Assembly: GCF_002865645.1 (NCBI RefSeq) | Contig: NW_020194519.1 | Location: 2,105,542-2,169,541 of the forward strand | Reading direction: 5' to 3' | From: Hyaloscypha bicolor E | Taxonomy: Eukaryota; Ascomycota; Leotiomycetes; Helotiales; Hyaloscyphaceae | Length of the DNA stretch: 64,000 nucleotides | Shown: in pieces, positions 24,975 through 36,299 of the stretch | How positions within the stretch are numbered: the stretch's first letter is position 1 | Layout of the letters: each line of letters begins with the position of its first letter | Notes under the pieces: generated by a model | What the model was told of the DNA's origin: nothing | Database searches by the model: none | What the model saw: only the letters and a program-made list of their open reading frames with translations | Made by a program: the position numbers and the translations under genes

Positions 24975-26600
24975 ATGGCCCCCCCTGACTCCCCGGGCTC
25001 TAGCCCTCCTCCTATTAACTTTTAAGAGCTCGGAGAGCTTCCAGAGGGCCCTAGCGAATAGCTAGACCTACCTACTAGCTCTCTACTAGCTCGGTTTAGC
25101 CAGAGAGCTTAATTCGCATTCGATTTAGCTATAAATCCTATCTCTTTAGACGAACTCGCAGCCCCTTTTCCTTAGTCTAATTTAGCTAGTATGGCTTGAC
25201 TGAGCTGCCTCCAGAACGGGCTAAAGTATAGCCCTAGCTTGAGTAATATTAATAGTAATATTAATAAGAAATACCAAAACTACAGAAACTATTACTAATA
25301 TTAGAATTAAGCTTTAAATAAAGCTAAATTACTAATTCATTAAGCCCGGGACTTAATAGTTAAAGCTATTACTATTACTTCGTTATATGACTAGTAATCT
25401 CGACTACTAGATTTAGTAGAAATCTTTAGAGAATATACTAAATTCGGCTATATCCGCTATACTAGTACTTTACTAGCCTCCCAGGTAGCAAACCTCGAAA
25501 ATACTATTAAACGGATCGAAATTTAGTTAAGAACTTAAGCTAAACTAGTTACTTAAGCTAAAACTACCCCCGAAAAGTCTACTTGGGCTAAAATCGCTAC
25601 TCAAGAACCATAATCTTACTTGGAAAAGAACTAGACTATAGTATTATATACTAAGTCCAAAAATTAGAGAGAAAAAGGCCCTAGTATACTTACTAGTAGT
25701 AGTAGTACTCGTAATACTAATAAACTACTTAGTACCCGTAATACTAGTAGTTCTAGTACTTGTAATACTAGCTCGAAATCTATGGCCCTCTCTAGGAAAA
25801 GCATCTTCCTACTAGCTTATATGGAATAGGCTAGTTCATTCTCTACTATTTCTATTTATAATTCACTTAATATTGCTTTCCGCTCTAAGGGAATCAAGGA
25901 ATTAGTAATCTCTATAAGGTAGTCTCTCTTTCCTTAAAGGATAATATTATAGTTAATACTATTCCCGAATTCAACTCTAACTTTCTGGTTCAAAATCAAG
26001 CTATTATAAAGGAAGTACTTCCCTTAGTTATAAGTATATAAAAAGAAGAATCTTAATATAAAGTTATTATCTATAGTCTACTTATTTATAAGTTCAATAT
26101 ACCTAAAGGAATAGACTTAGTCCTAGAAGAAATCAAGACCTTTAATAAGGGACTAGAGCCTATCAGCTAGCCCTATTAGGCTACTTCTAAGAAGAAAAGA
26201 GACTCAGGCCTCTAGCAAGCCGGTTTAGTAGTAGTAGTATTCCCTACCGAGATTTAAGCTAATAGAGCTATTAAAAATAGACTTCTTATAGCCGGGATCT
26301 CTACTAAAGTAGTAAAATACTATACTATTTCTAGTACTATATAGTATACTAGGTATATAGGATACGGGCACTTAGATTCTATTTATAAAAAGGAACCTAA
26401 GTACTTACTATATAGTAAGGATTATATAACTGAGAACTATTTTTGCTTTATCTATAAAAAGAAAAGTAAAAAATGCCCCTATATAACTACTAAATGCTCT
26501 AATTACTTAAGTACTACCCACTTAGCTAGTTCTAAGCTATATAAGATTTACTTAGTAATTAAAAAAGCTATTACTATTATAATTCCTACTATTACTATTA
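24975..26600 (+). pseudogene. LINE copy 4 ORF1 (Gag-like) relic
   Basis: Begins MAPPDSPGSSPPPIN. Knuckle region at about 26320-26540 contains YGHLDSIYKKEPKYLLYSK, a CCHC pattern with Cys to Tyr changes. Many stops. Confidence 0.78.
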
Positions 26601-29600
26601 ATAAGTAGCTATATTAAAGTACTATAAGTTAATATAAATTATAATAGCTCTATTACTAAAAACGTCTTATAAATAGCTATAGAACTAGATATTAAAGTTC
26701 TAGTAATCCAGGAATTATAAGTAATAGCAAGAGATAGTAATAATTGGAAATATTATTCTATTATATATTCTAGCTATTTCTAAATACTCCCGAATTACGG
26801 TATCCTGAGGCCTAGAACCCTATTTTATATAGCTCGCAAACTATAAGCTAGTCTAGCCTTAAACTTACTAAGTAATTCTAATTACTTAATTATAGACTTA
26901 AGTCTAGATATACTAAAAATGCAGCTAATTAATTTCTATAATATAATTCACCTAGAAGACCCTAATAGTATATTAACTATATTAAAAGAGAGTATTTTAC
27001 TTACTACTCTCTATAATAGCTCTCTATTACTAGGTGATTTTAATATATATTATCCTTAGTAGAATTTCCTTAAACCTCAAAGCAGTTATATAGTTTATTT
27101 AATTAGCTATATAAAGAATTATTCTCTAAAGCTATTAAATAAACCAGGGAAAGGTACTTTCTATAGACCTAATATATCTATTCCTTCTATATTAGACTTA
27201 AGTTTTGCTACTAGTAAAATAGTAACTAAGATTAAAGACTAGTAAGTATTACTAGACTTAGGTTCTAATTACTTCGGGGTTCTATTTACTATTAGTAAAT
27301 CGACTTATAGCTCTAGTTCTAATCCAGTCAGATTTAATACTAAGAAAGCAAACTGGGCTAAATTTATAAGCTATCTTATTAATAGCCTTGAGAATATATC
27401 CTTTCTACTTACTAGTATATCTGGAAACCATAAACTAGACCTATTAGCAGAAGACTTTACTAATAGAATAGTAGAAGTAGCTAGTAATAGTATTCCAAAA
27501 TCTACTACTAGTCTATATTCTAAACCCTGGTAAAATAAGGATTTAAAGACCTTATATAAATTAATACTATACTATAGCCATAAGTCTAAAGCTTTAGGGT
27601 ATACTCTCTATAAATAAGAACTCCAAAATGCAAAAAATACCTATTTTAATATTATTAAGAGTACTAAGCTAGTATACTGGAATAAGTTCTTAGAGAATAA
27701 AGACCCCTAATTAATTTTTAAAGCTATGAAATATACTAAAGATACTATATATTAATCTATTTCTAGTATCTTAGATAATAGTTTAAATAAGCTAAAATCG
27801 ACTTTCTAAGAGAAGTATAATATCTTTAGAACTATACTTTTCCTACTATTCCCTATTACTGAGCCTACTAGTTTAATAAACTATAGGTCTAGCTTAAAAT
27901 AGGACTGGCCTATTTTGTCTAAAATAGAGCTAGAATAAGCCTGTATTTCTAAGATAAAGGGGAAAACCCCTGGACCAGACTTAGTTACTTAAGAGATTAT
28001 AGTTCATACTTATAGAGCTTCTCTAGATATCTTTTATAGGCTATACTCCTTATTTATTAATAAGGGATACTATCCTAAAGTCTGGAAACAAGCTACTAGC
28101 TTTATTCTAAAGAAATCAGGGAAACTAAACTATTCCCTATCCAAAGTATATTGAGTTATTTCCCTACTTAATTACTTAGGGAAGGTTTCTGAGAGAATAC
28201 TAGCTAGGCGACTTAGCTATTTAGCCGAAACTAGTAACCTACTGCACTACTCCCAAATGGAAGGTAGGCTCTATAAGTCAGCTATTAATACTGCTTTACT
28301 ATTACAAAATAAAGTAGAATTAAATAAGTCCTATAAGCTGAAAACTAGTACTCTCTTTCTAGATATTAAAGGCGCCTTCGATTACATATCCAAGAATAGG
28401 CTATTATAGATTATAATTAGTTTATTACTATCTACTAGCCTTATTCTATAGGTATTATTATTCCTAGATAACCGAGTATTACGACTAGCTTTTAATAATA
28501 GTATTGAAGTATTTAGGTCTATACTTACTAGTATTCTATAAGGCAGTCCTATATCCCCTATACTATTTCTTATCTATATCCGAGACTTATTTAAGTTAGT
28601 AAATATTAAATTCAGATCCTATTTAGATAATATATCTCTTACTACTGCTTCTAAAAGTCTAAAGAAAAATATTAAGACTCTAAAAAGAGAAGTAAAGAAT
28701 ATAGTCAATTTAGGGAAAAAGAATACTATTAGCTTTAATATAGATAAAACAGAGCTTATTTATTTTAATAATTCCAAAAATAAGCCTAGTCTAAAACTAC
28801 CTAATAGGGAACTAGTTTCCCCTAGTAAAGTAGTTAAATGGCTAGGGATCTATTTTAATGAAAATCTCAGATTTAAGGAACATATAGCCTATAGGGTATC
28901 TAAAGCAAAACAAGCCTTTTATAGGATATAGAAACTTATGAATATATTATATGGCTTATTTCCTTTTATAATTAGATAGCTATATTTAGCCTATATTACT
29001 AGTATAATAGACTATAGTTCTATACTATAGTAAAAGACTGAAAGTAAAGCTCAAATTCGGCCTTTATAGGCGATTTAAAACCTAGCCCTAAGGAAAACCC
29101 TAGAAATATTCAAAACTGCTCCTATTATTCCTATAGAGGTCAAATTAGCTTTAGTTTCACCTATTATAAGGCTAAACTATAGTCGACGTTAATATGCCTT
29201 CCGTATCCTTAAACTAAGTCTAAAACACCCTATTAGACTAGAATTCGAGAAGTCCTTCCAAAGATCCTGTAATTTAGAACTAGTAGAATCTAATATAGAC
29301 TCTATTTATAGTCTAAATACTAATCTAAAGCGAGATTACTTGGCTAAAAAGTCTCAAATAGAAACTATAGTGGATTCTATTAGTAATCTAGTAGATCCTA
29401 GAGATCTAGAGACTATAAGACACTTCTATTTCGCTCTCTTGAGATAGAGAAGTGCCTTATAAAATCACTATATTAAAAGAGCTAAAGGAAGAGACTACTA
29501 TATTATATAACTTCTATCTAAAGACTTTATATAATAATAGCTCTATACTATCTATATATATAGATAAATCTTAAACTGAAAAAGGACTTGAAATAGGCCT

Positions 29601-30300
29601 AGGGCTCGTAGTTTATAGTTATGAAACCCCTTATATTCCGGTTATAGCTAAATATAAAAAAAGCCAGAATATAGGAGCTAGTACTATAGTCTATAATAGA
29701 GAACTAGAAGGCGTTACTAGGGCTATTAAGTACGCTAGCAGTAAAGTAAAGAGAGGGGAGCTTTTTAATATCTTTATAGATAACCAAGCTAGTTTACTAA
29801 GATTAAAAACTCCTTCTAATAAGCCAGGACAAAGTTAATAGATTAGAGCTATACTAGCTACTAAGGCCCTTAAAGCTAAAGGAGCTAATATAGAACTAAT
29901 CTGGGTTCTAGGATATATAGATATAATAGGGAATAAAGAAATAGACGAACTAGCTAAGCTAGATATTACTTCTCCTATATTAGAACCTGAATTAGTAAAA
30001 ACCTCCTTTGCTTTCCTAGGGATTGAAATTAATAAAGTTAAGAAACTAGAGTATAAACTACTTTTAGAATCTTATACTAAACCAAAAACCTAGCTAGAAT
30101 TATATAGTAATATATATCCATAGAAAGTATCCAGAAAGATAAACCTACCTTTAGGAACTTTTAGGCCCCTAGCTAGTACCTTCTTCTAGCTAAAGCTAGG
30201 CTACGGATATTTAAAGTCCTATTTATATAGGCTAAATATAATATCTAATAATAAATGCAAATACGGAAAGACTAAGAATATAAAGTACTTCCTTTTATAC
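26600..30300 (+). pseudogene. LINE copy 4 ORF2 (EN, RT, RNase H) relic
   Basis: The endonuclease has LLLGDFNIYYP (about 27030). The RT has KSGKLNYSLSKVY (about 28115), LFLDIKGAFDYISK (about 28350) and the catalytic site YLDNIS (about 28620), with YxDD changed to YLDN. The RNase H region is 29550-29950. The reverse transcriptase is uninterrupted over longer stretches than in copy 1, but TAA/TAG codons remain at Gln/Trp sites (for example the GIPQG Gln, near 28540). Non-functional. Confidence 0.83.
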
Positions 30301-30477
30301 TATATACTATATAGAGAGGAATAACTTAGACTATTTAGTCTATTTAAAGAAAGCTTGGAAGCTAGTGCTTTTAACCTATAACTACTATTATATATGGAAA
30401 TTGGGATATTAAATATACTAGTATTCTTAAAAGAAACTAGTATATATATAAGAAAATAGTATATTAAGCAAAGTGTA

Positions 30478-30645
30478 GAAGTAAAAGAAGTAGAAGAAGT
30501 AGAAGAAGTAGAAGAAGTAGAAGAAGTAGAAGAAGTAGAAATAAGGAAGGAAATAAGAGAGGAAATAGGGGAGGAAATAGGGGAGGAAATAGGGGAGGAA
30601 ATAGGGGAGGAAATAGGGGAGGAAATAGGAGAAGGGAAATAGGGA
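30478..30645 (+). repeat. Expanded compound minisatellite in LINE 3' UTR (copy 4)
   Basis: A GAAGTA/GAAGTAGAA array (about 30480-30540) followed by about seven GGGGAGGAAATA units (about 30550-30625). It is the longest version of the array seen in the family. Confidence 0.88.
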
Positions 30646-30879
30646 AAAAAGAGAAAAGGGAAATAGGGAATAGGGGAGGAATTGCGATTTATACTTATTT
30701 TTTCTTTATTTCCTTAAGTTTTTATTTCAGGAATATGTCCCTAACTATTTACTACTTATATTGGAATTTGGGCCTGTATATAAGCTACTGAGACTTATGC
30801 TAGCTTAGCTAGCCGTACTATATAGTTCTAAACTAATAAAGTATATTAAAAGGAAAAGAAAAAAAAAAGGAAAAAAAAA

Positions 30880-32462
30880 TTACTAAGTAAACCTTATATA
30901 GCTTAGAACTAGCTAAGTGGGTAGTACTTAAGTAATTAGAGCATTTAGTAGTTATATAGGGGCATTTTTTACTTTTCTTTTTATAGATAAAGCAAAAATA
31001 GTTCTCAGTTATATAATCCTTACTATATAGTAAGTACTTAGGTTCCTTTTTATAAATAGAATCTAAGTACCCGTATCCTATATACCTAGTATACTATATA
31101 GTACTAGAAATAGTATAGTATTTTACTACTTTAGTAAAAATCCCGGCTATAAGAAGTCTATTTTTAATAGCTCTATTAGCTTAAATCTCGGTAGGGAATA
31201 CTACTACTACTAAACCGGCTTGCTAGAGGCCTGAGTCTCTTTTCTTCTTAGAAGTAGCCTAATAGGACTAGCTAATAGGCTCTAGTCCCTTATTAAAGGT
31301 CTTAATTTTTTCTAGGACTAAGTTTATTTCTTCGGGTATATTAAACTTATAAATAGGAAGACCGTAAATAATAACTTTATACTAAGGTTCTCCTTTTTAT
31401 ATACTTGTAACTAAGGGAAGTACCTCCTTTATAATAGCTTGATTTTGAACCAGAAAGTCAGAGTTAAATTCGGGAGTAGTATTAACTATAATATTACTCT
31501 TTGAGGAAAGAGAAACTATAGAGATTACTAGTTCCTTAATTCCCTTAGAGCAGAAAGTAGTATTAAGCGAATTACGAATAGAAATAGTAGAGAACGAGCT
31601 AGCCTGCTTTATATAAGCTAGTAGGAAGGTGCATTTCCTAGAGAGGGCTATAGATCTGGTATTACGAGTACTAGAACTACTAGTATCACGTGCACTGGGT
31701 GGTTTATTAGTGCCACGAGTACTACCGCTACTAGTAAGTATACTAGGGCCTTTTCCTTCCTGATTTTTAGACTTAGTATATAATACTAAAGTCTAGTCCT
31801 TTTCCGAGTATAATTCCGAGTATATTTATAGTTCTTGAGTAGCGATTTTAGCCCAAGTAGGCTTTCCGGAGGTAGTTTTAGCTTAAGTAGCTAGCTTGGC
31901 TTGAGTTCTTAACTAAATTTCGATCCGTTTAGTGGCATTTTCGAGGTTTGCTACCTATAAAGCTAGTAAAGTACTAGTATGGCGGATACGGCCGAATTCT
32001 ATATATTCCCTAAAGATTTCTACTAAATCTAGTAGTCGAGATTACTAGTCATATAACGGAGTAATAGTAATGGCTTTAACTATTAAGTCCCGAGCTTAAT
32101 AAATTAGTAGTTTAGCTTTATTCGAAGCTTGATTCTGGTATTAGTAATAGTTTCCGTAGTTTTAGTATTCCTTATTAATATTACTATTAATATTACTTAT
32201 ACTAGGGCCACGCTTTAGCCTATTCTGGAGGCGGCTTAGTCGAGCCGTACTAGCTGAATTAGGCTAAGGAAAAGGGGCTGCGAGTTCGTCTAAAGAGATG
32301 GGATTTATAGCTAGATCAAATGCGAATTGAGCTTCTTGGCTAAACCGAGCTAGTAGGAAGCTAGTGGGTAGCTCTAGTTCCTTGCTAGGGCCCTCTGGAA
32401 GCTCTCCGAGCTCTTAAAAGTCGATGGGAGGGGGGCTAGAGCCCGGGGGGTCAGGGGGGGCC
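30880..32462 (-). pseudogene. LINE copy 5 ORF1 (Gag-like) relic
   Basis: Starts at the ATG at 32462 (MAPPDPPGSSPPPIDF), with RIP stops after it. The knuckle region is near 30960-31100. Confidence 0.75.
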
Positions 32463-32597
32463 ATTTAGCCTGTTCTAGCTCTACTTATAGTAGGTTCTAG
32501 AGCCTGGGGCCAAAGGGCTGAGGTATATTGAGTGAGTTCTAAAGGTGGGTAAAGTGTGGGTGTAAAAGTAAGGGGGGTAAAAAACCGGAAAAAAGTC
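30880..32597 (-). mobile_element. Tad1-like LINE, copy 5 (5' part only)
   Basis: Minus-strand copy containing only the 5' UTR and ORF1. It matches copy 1 from about 2630 to 4350 and stops at the A-rich tail of copy 4. Keeping the 5' end and lacking the 3' end is the reverse of normal LINE truncation. Its 5' end (CCGGAAAAAAG) at 32590 is inserted in an inverted gypsy relic. Confidence 0.85.
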
Positions 32598-33090
32598 TGT
32601 CTTAATTTTCTTATATATAGCCTTAATTTACTAATTATTAGTAATATAATACTAAATAAAGCAAGTAATATTAATAGAAGAATTATTATAATATATATAT
32701 ATTAACTTCTAAAGCTTTAATAAGAGCTTCTTATTTAATTTATATTTAAAATCTTAAAGACTAATATTACCTTTTATAAATAATTATAAGAAAAAAGTAT
32801 AAAACTCCTAAAATACTAAATTAGAATATATTTAAAGCTTATTAAAGTTATAGTAAATATTTTATATCTTATTAGAATTAGAATATAGCTTCTTTAAATA
32901 GAAATAAAACTCTAAAAACTAATAGTACTAATTCGAACTATTTTTATTTATATAAAAATTAGTTAGAATAAAGATATTACTAGTAAGTTTACTAGAAATA
33001 TAAATAATTTTAAGATCTTTAGATAAATATAAATTAATATTTCCTTATAGCTTATTTTTAATTACTAATAATAGTAAAGTAAGTTTTCTT
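32598..33090 (-). pseudogene. Gypsy Gag relic, inverted
   Basis: The reverse complement of this stretch aligns with the gag of the complete gypsy element: 32598-32790 with about 35740-35925, and 32970-33060 with about 35466-35560. It is a second, older and more mutated member of the same gypsy family, interrupted by LINE copy 5. Confidence 0.75.
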
Positions 33091-34162
33091 AAAGAAATAT
33101 TTAACTAAATAACTTTTCTTTATTTCTTCTTATAGTTTTATATATAGTTTATTTTTTTTATAAAACTACTAGTATATTTTTACTTTAATTATATACTTAT
33201 TTAAAACGCTCTTAAATACTTATTTATTTTAATAAAATAATATTTAAATACTCGAGCTCTTCTTTTTTTATTTTATTTTATTAATAAGTTTTCTTAAATT
33301 ACTTCTTGTTTTTTAAATTAATTCTAGCTTAATTCTTTTATTAATTAATATAATTAATTAATTAACTGTAGCTTTAACTTAAGTAAAGCTATTAAATATA
33401 CTAATATCTATATTTTATTTAAAATTAGAATAAACTTAAAAGATATTCGAAATCGATTTATTTAAATATCTTAATATAAGAAATAAAGTTCTTTTAATAT
33501 TTTAAAATTAATCTTATTAATAATATAAGAAGTTTTTAAAGCGGCTATAATAATAATCTTATTAAGGATAATAATAATAATAATAATATTAGTATTATTA
33601 GCTAATTAAAAGTTATTAAATTTACTATTATAAAACTATGAAATTTATATTAAATTAAAATAAGTTTAGAATTAAATTAAAATATTTACTAGAACATATT
33701 TACTTTTTTAATTAATATAATATTAATACTTCTTTAAGCTAGCTTCTTTAAAAATATAAATATAATTAGTATTATACTTACTAATATAAATATAGCAAAT
33801 ATATAAGACTTAATAAATAGTTATAAGGGCTTTAGCTAGAATAAAAAGAAGTATAATTATTATATTAATAAATATTATATTTAATATAAGATTAATATTA
33901 TATTATATTTAATATAAGATTAATATAATATTAAAAGAAAATAAAATAAAAAGAAAACTTATTAAAAAGCTAATATAAATAATTATTAAGAATAAGAAAA
34001 GATTAAAAAAGTAATAAGAATTAGAATATATATATTTAAATTTAATACTAGTTCTCTTATATTTACTTTTAAAGTATTTACTTCTTTTATATATATTTCT
34101 AAGATAATTAAATAAGGTAAATAATATAGTTATATATTTATAAGAATTACTTTTAAAAGATT
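33091..34162. other. AT-rich repeat relic, unassigned
   Basis: Extremely A/T-rich sequence left of the gypsy element, possibly further parts of the inverted gypsy relic. Alignment with the intact copy fades out here and no LTR was seen. Confidence 0.45.
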
Positions 34163-34167
34163 ACTAG
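34163..34167. repeat. Gypsy target-site duplication, left
   Basis: ACTAG, identical to 40830-40834. Confidence 0.85.
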
Positions 34168-34439
34168 TATTATAATTCCCAGATACCGGGATCTGAAATA
34201 TCTTACTAGATACTAGATATCTTATAAATATATATAATACAGCCGCCTTAGTAGAGAAGTATACTTGAAATATACTAGAGATATTTAGAAGGCTAAGCCC
34301 CTTCGGGACTAGTATACTATGGGATATATATACTCTCTTATAGCCTCCTATATTCTAGTTTTCCTTTCTTAGCTTTGAATTATCTTTATAAGAGACCTTT
34401 TATCTTACTTTTCAAGCCCTAAATATTATATCTATAATA
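34168..34439 (+). repeat. Gypsy 5' LTR (272 bases)
   Basis: Begins TATTATAATTCC, probably TGTTATAATTCC before RIP. The conserved core GGCTAAGCCCCTTCGGGACT is at about 34292-34311. It ends ...TAATA, probably TAACA originally. It pairs with 40556-40829. Confidence 0.9.
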
Positions 34440-34869
34440 GTATTTAAAGCTCTCTTTCTTTAATCCTATAGAGGATTTCAAATAAACTAATTTAGAACTA
34501 TTAGAAATATAGGTACTACTAAGATAATAGAACTTCAGAAATACAAGTAATAGACTCTAGAATAATAAAAGTAAAAAGCTTTAGAATTCTTAGAGAAATT
34601 AGGTATTTATACCTTTATAAATATATACTAGTAGTATATTAGAAACCTCTTCCCGAAAACCCGAAAATCGAAGAACCTTAAATAAAGAATACTCTTTAAC
34701 TAAGTCCTAGAATAATAAGTACCTATAGGCCAGTAACCTAATTACTATTCTTAAGCCCTATCCTATAATCTTATAGACCCTATATATATACTAGTAATGA
34801 GATTACTAGAGAGAATATAATAGAGAAAAAGTATAATAGGTTAATTTCCTAGGATACTATATAACTAGG

Positions 34870-36290
34870 AATTATATTAACTTCTACTAAGGCTTCTAGT
34901 AAAGCTTCTACTAGTTTAGGTTATCTCGTTAGTGGCTCTTCCCGAACCAAATATCCCATTAGTATTCCTAGAAAATTTATAAATAAGTCTATAGAAATAA
35001 AACCCTCTGCTTTTATTATAAAGCTTCTAGAGACTAAAAACTATATTATTACTAGAGAGTTATATAAATAGACCAAGAAACCCAATATCTTGCTTTTAGA
35101 TATTAATATTATTATAAAGAGCTATTAGGAGAATATTTAAAGAGCTATTTTATATAAGAATACTTATAGTTATAATAAAGCTATTCTCGAGAATACTAAG
35201 CTCTATAATACTAAGCTCGAGAATAATATTAAATACTATATAGCTATAGTAAATTAGCTTATAATAGCTCTAACTACTTTTATTCCGGCTACTCCGGCTA
35301 CTTCGAACTTCTCTTAAAAGAATTCCGAACTATTTCCTGCTTATTTTTATTTAGGATTTCTTATATCTTATATTTTCTTTAGAAATACTAGAATTACTAA
35401 GCTTTTAGATCTAATTCTCTTTACTAGAGATTATACTATCTTTAATAACTAGCTAGTTTAGATTAAGAATAAGCTATAAGGAAATACTAATTTATATTTC
35501 TTAGAAAATCTCAAGATTATTTATATTTCTAGTAAACTTACTAGTAATATTCTTGCCCTAACTAATTCTTATATAAATAAAGATAATCCGAATTAGTATT
35601 ATTAGTTCTTAGAGTTCTACTTTTACCTAAAAAAGCTATACTTTAATCTTAATAAGATATAAAATACTTATTATAACTTTAATAAGCTTTAAATATACTT
35701 TAGTTAAGTATTTTAGGAGTTCTATACTCTCTTCTTATAACTATTTATAAAAGATAGTATTAGTCTTTAAGATATTAAATATAAACTAAATAAGAAGCTT
35801 TTACTAAAGCTTTAGAAGTTAGTATATATATACTATAATAATTCTTCTATTAATACTACTTGCTTTACTTAGTACTATATTATTAATAATTAATAGATTA
35901 AGGCTATATATAAGAAAACTAAGAAATATAAGAAAATAAGAGCTATCCTAGCCAAGTTTATTTCTAGTACTATATTCCTATATATTTCTAAGAAATATAC
36001 TTTTAAGAAAGAGCCTAAGAAGCCTATATTAACTACTCTTATTAAGTATATATTCTTTTATAAATATAAGTAATATCTTATAAAGACTAAGGATCTCTTC
36101 ATTATTAAGTACTTTAATTATAATAAGTTCGGCTATTATACTAGATACTATTTACTCTTATATAGTAAGGAAATTAAGATAGCTCTTTCTAAAATTAAGC
36201 CGGGCTTAGTTCTTATTTCACTAAAATATATTATTCTAGTAAAGTATTTAGAGAATTTAAGCTTTAATTCTAGTATAGAACCGGAAAACA
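34870..36290 (+). pseudogene. Gypsy gag relic
   Basis: Plus-strand frame with a retrotransposon Gag region (about 35350-35900). A zinc knuckle at about 36104-36160 reads YFNYNKFGYYTRYYL, where the family has C..C..GHYTR.C; Cys and His codons have become Tyr. Numerous stops. The start codon cannot be fixed. Confidence 0.75.
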
Positions 36291-36299
36291 AATACCCCT

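Larger units (their letters stand above)
24842..30879 (+). mobile_element. Tad1-like LINE, copy 4 (full length)
   Basis: Plus-strand full-length copy of about 6.04 kb: 5' end TTTTTTCCGG, ORF1 ATG at 24975, endonuclease, reverse transcriptase, RNase H, expanded 3' minisatellite, A-rich tail at 30850-30879. It is inverted relative to copy 3 and lies next to the inverted copy 5. Heavy RIP-type stops; no intact ORF. Confidence 0.9.
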
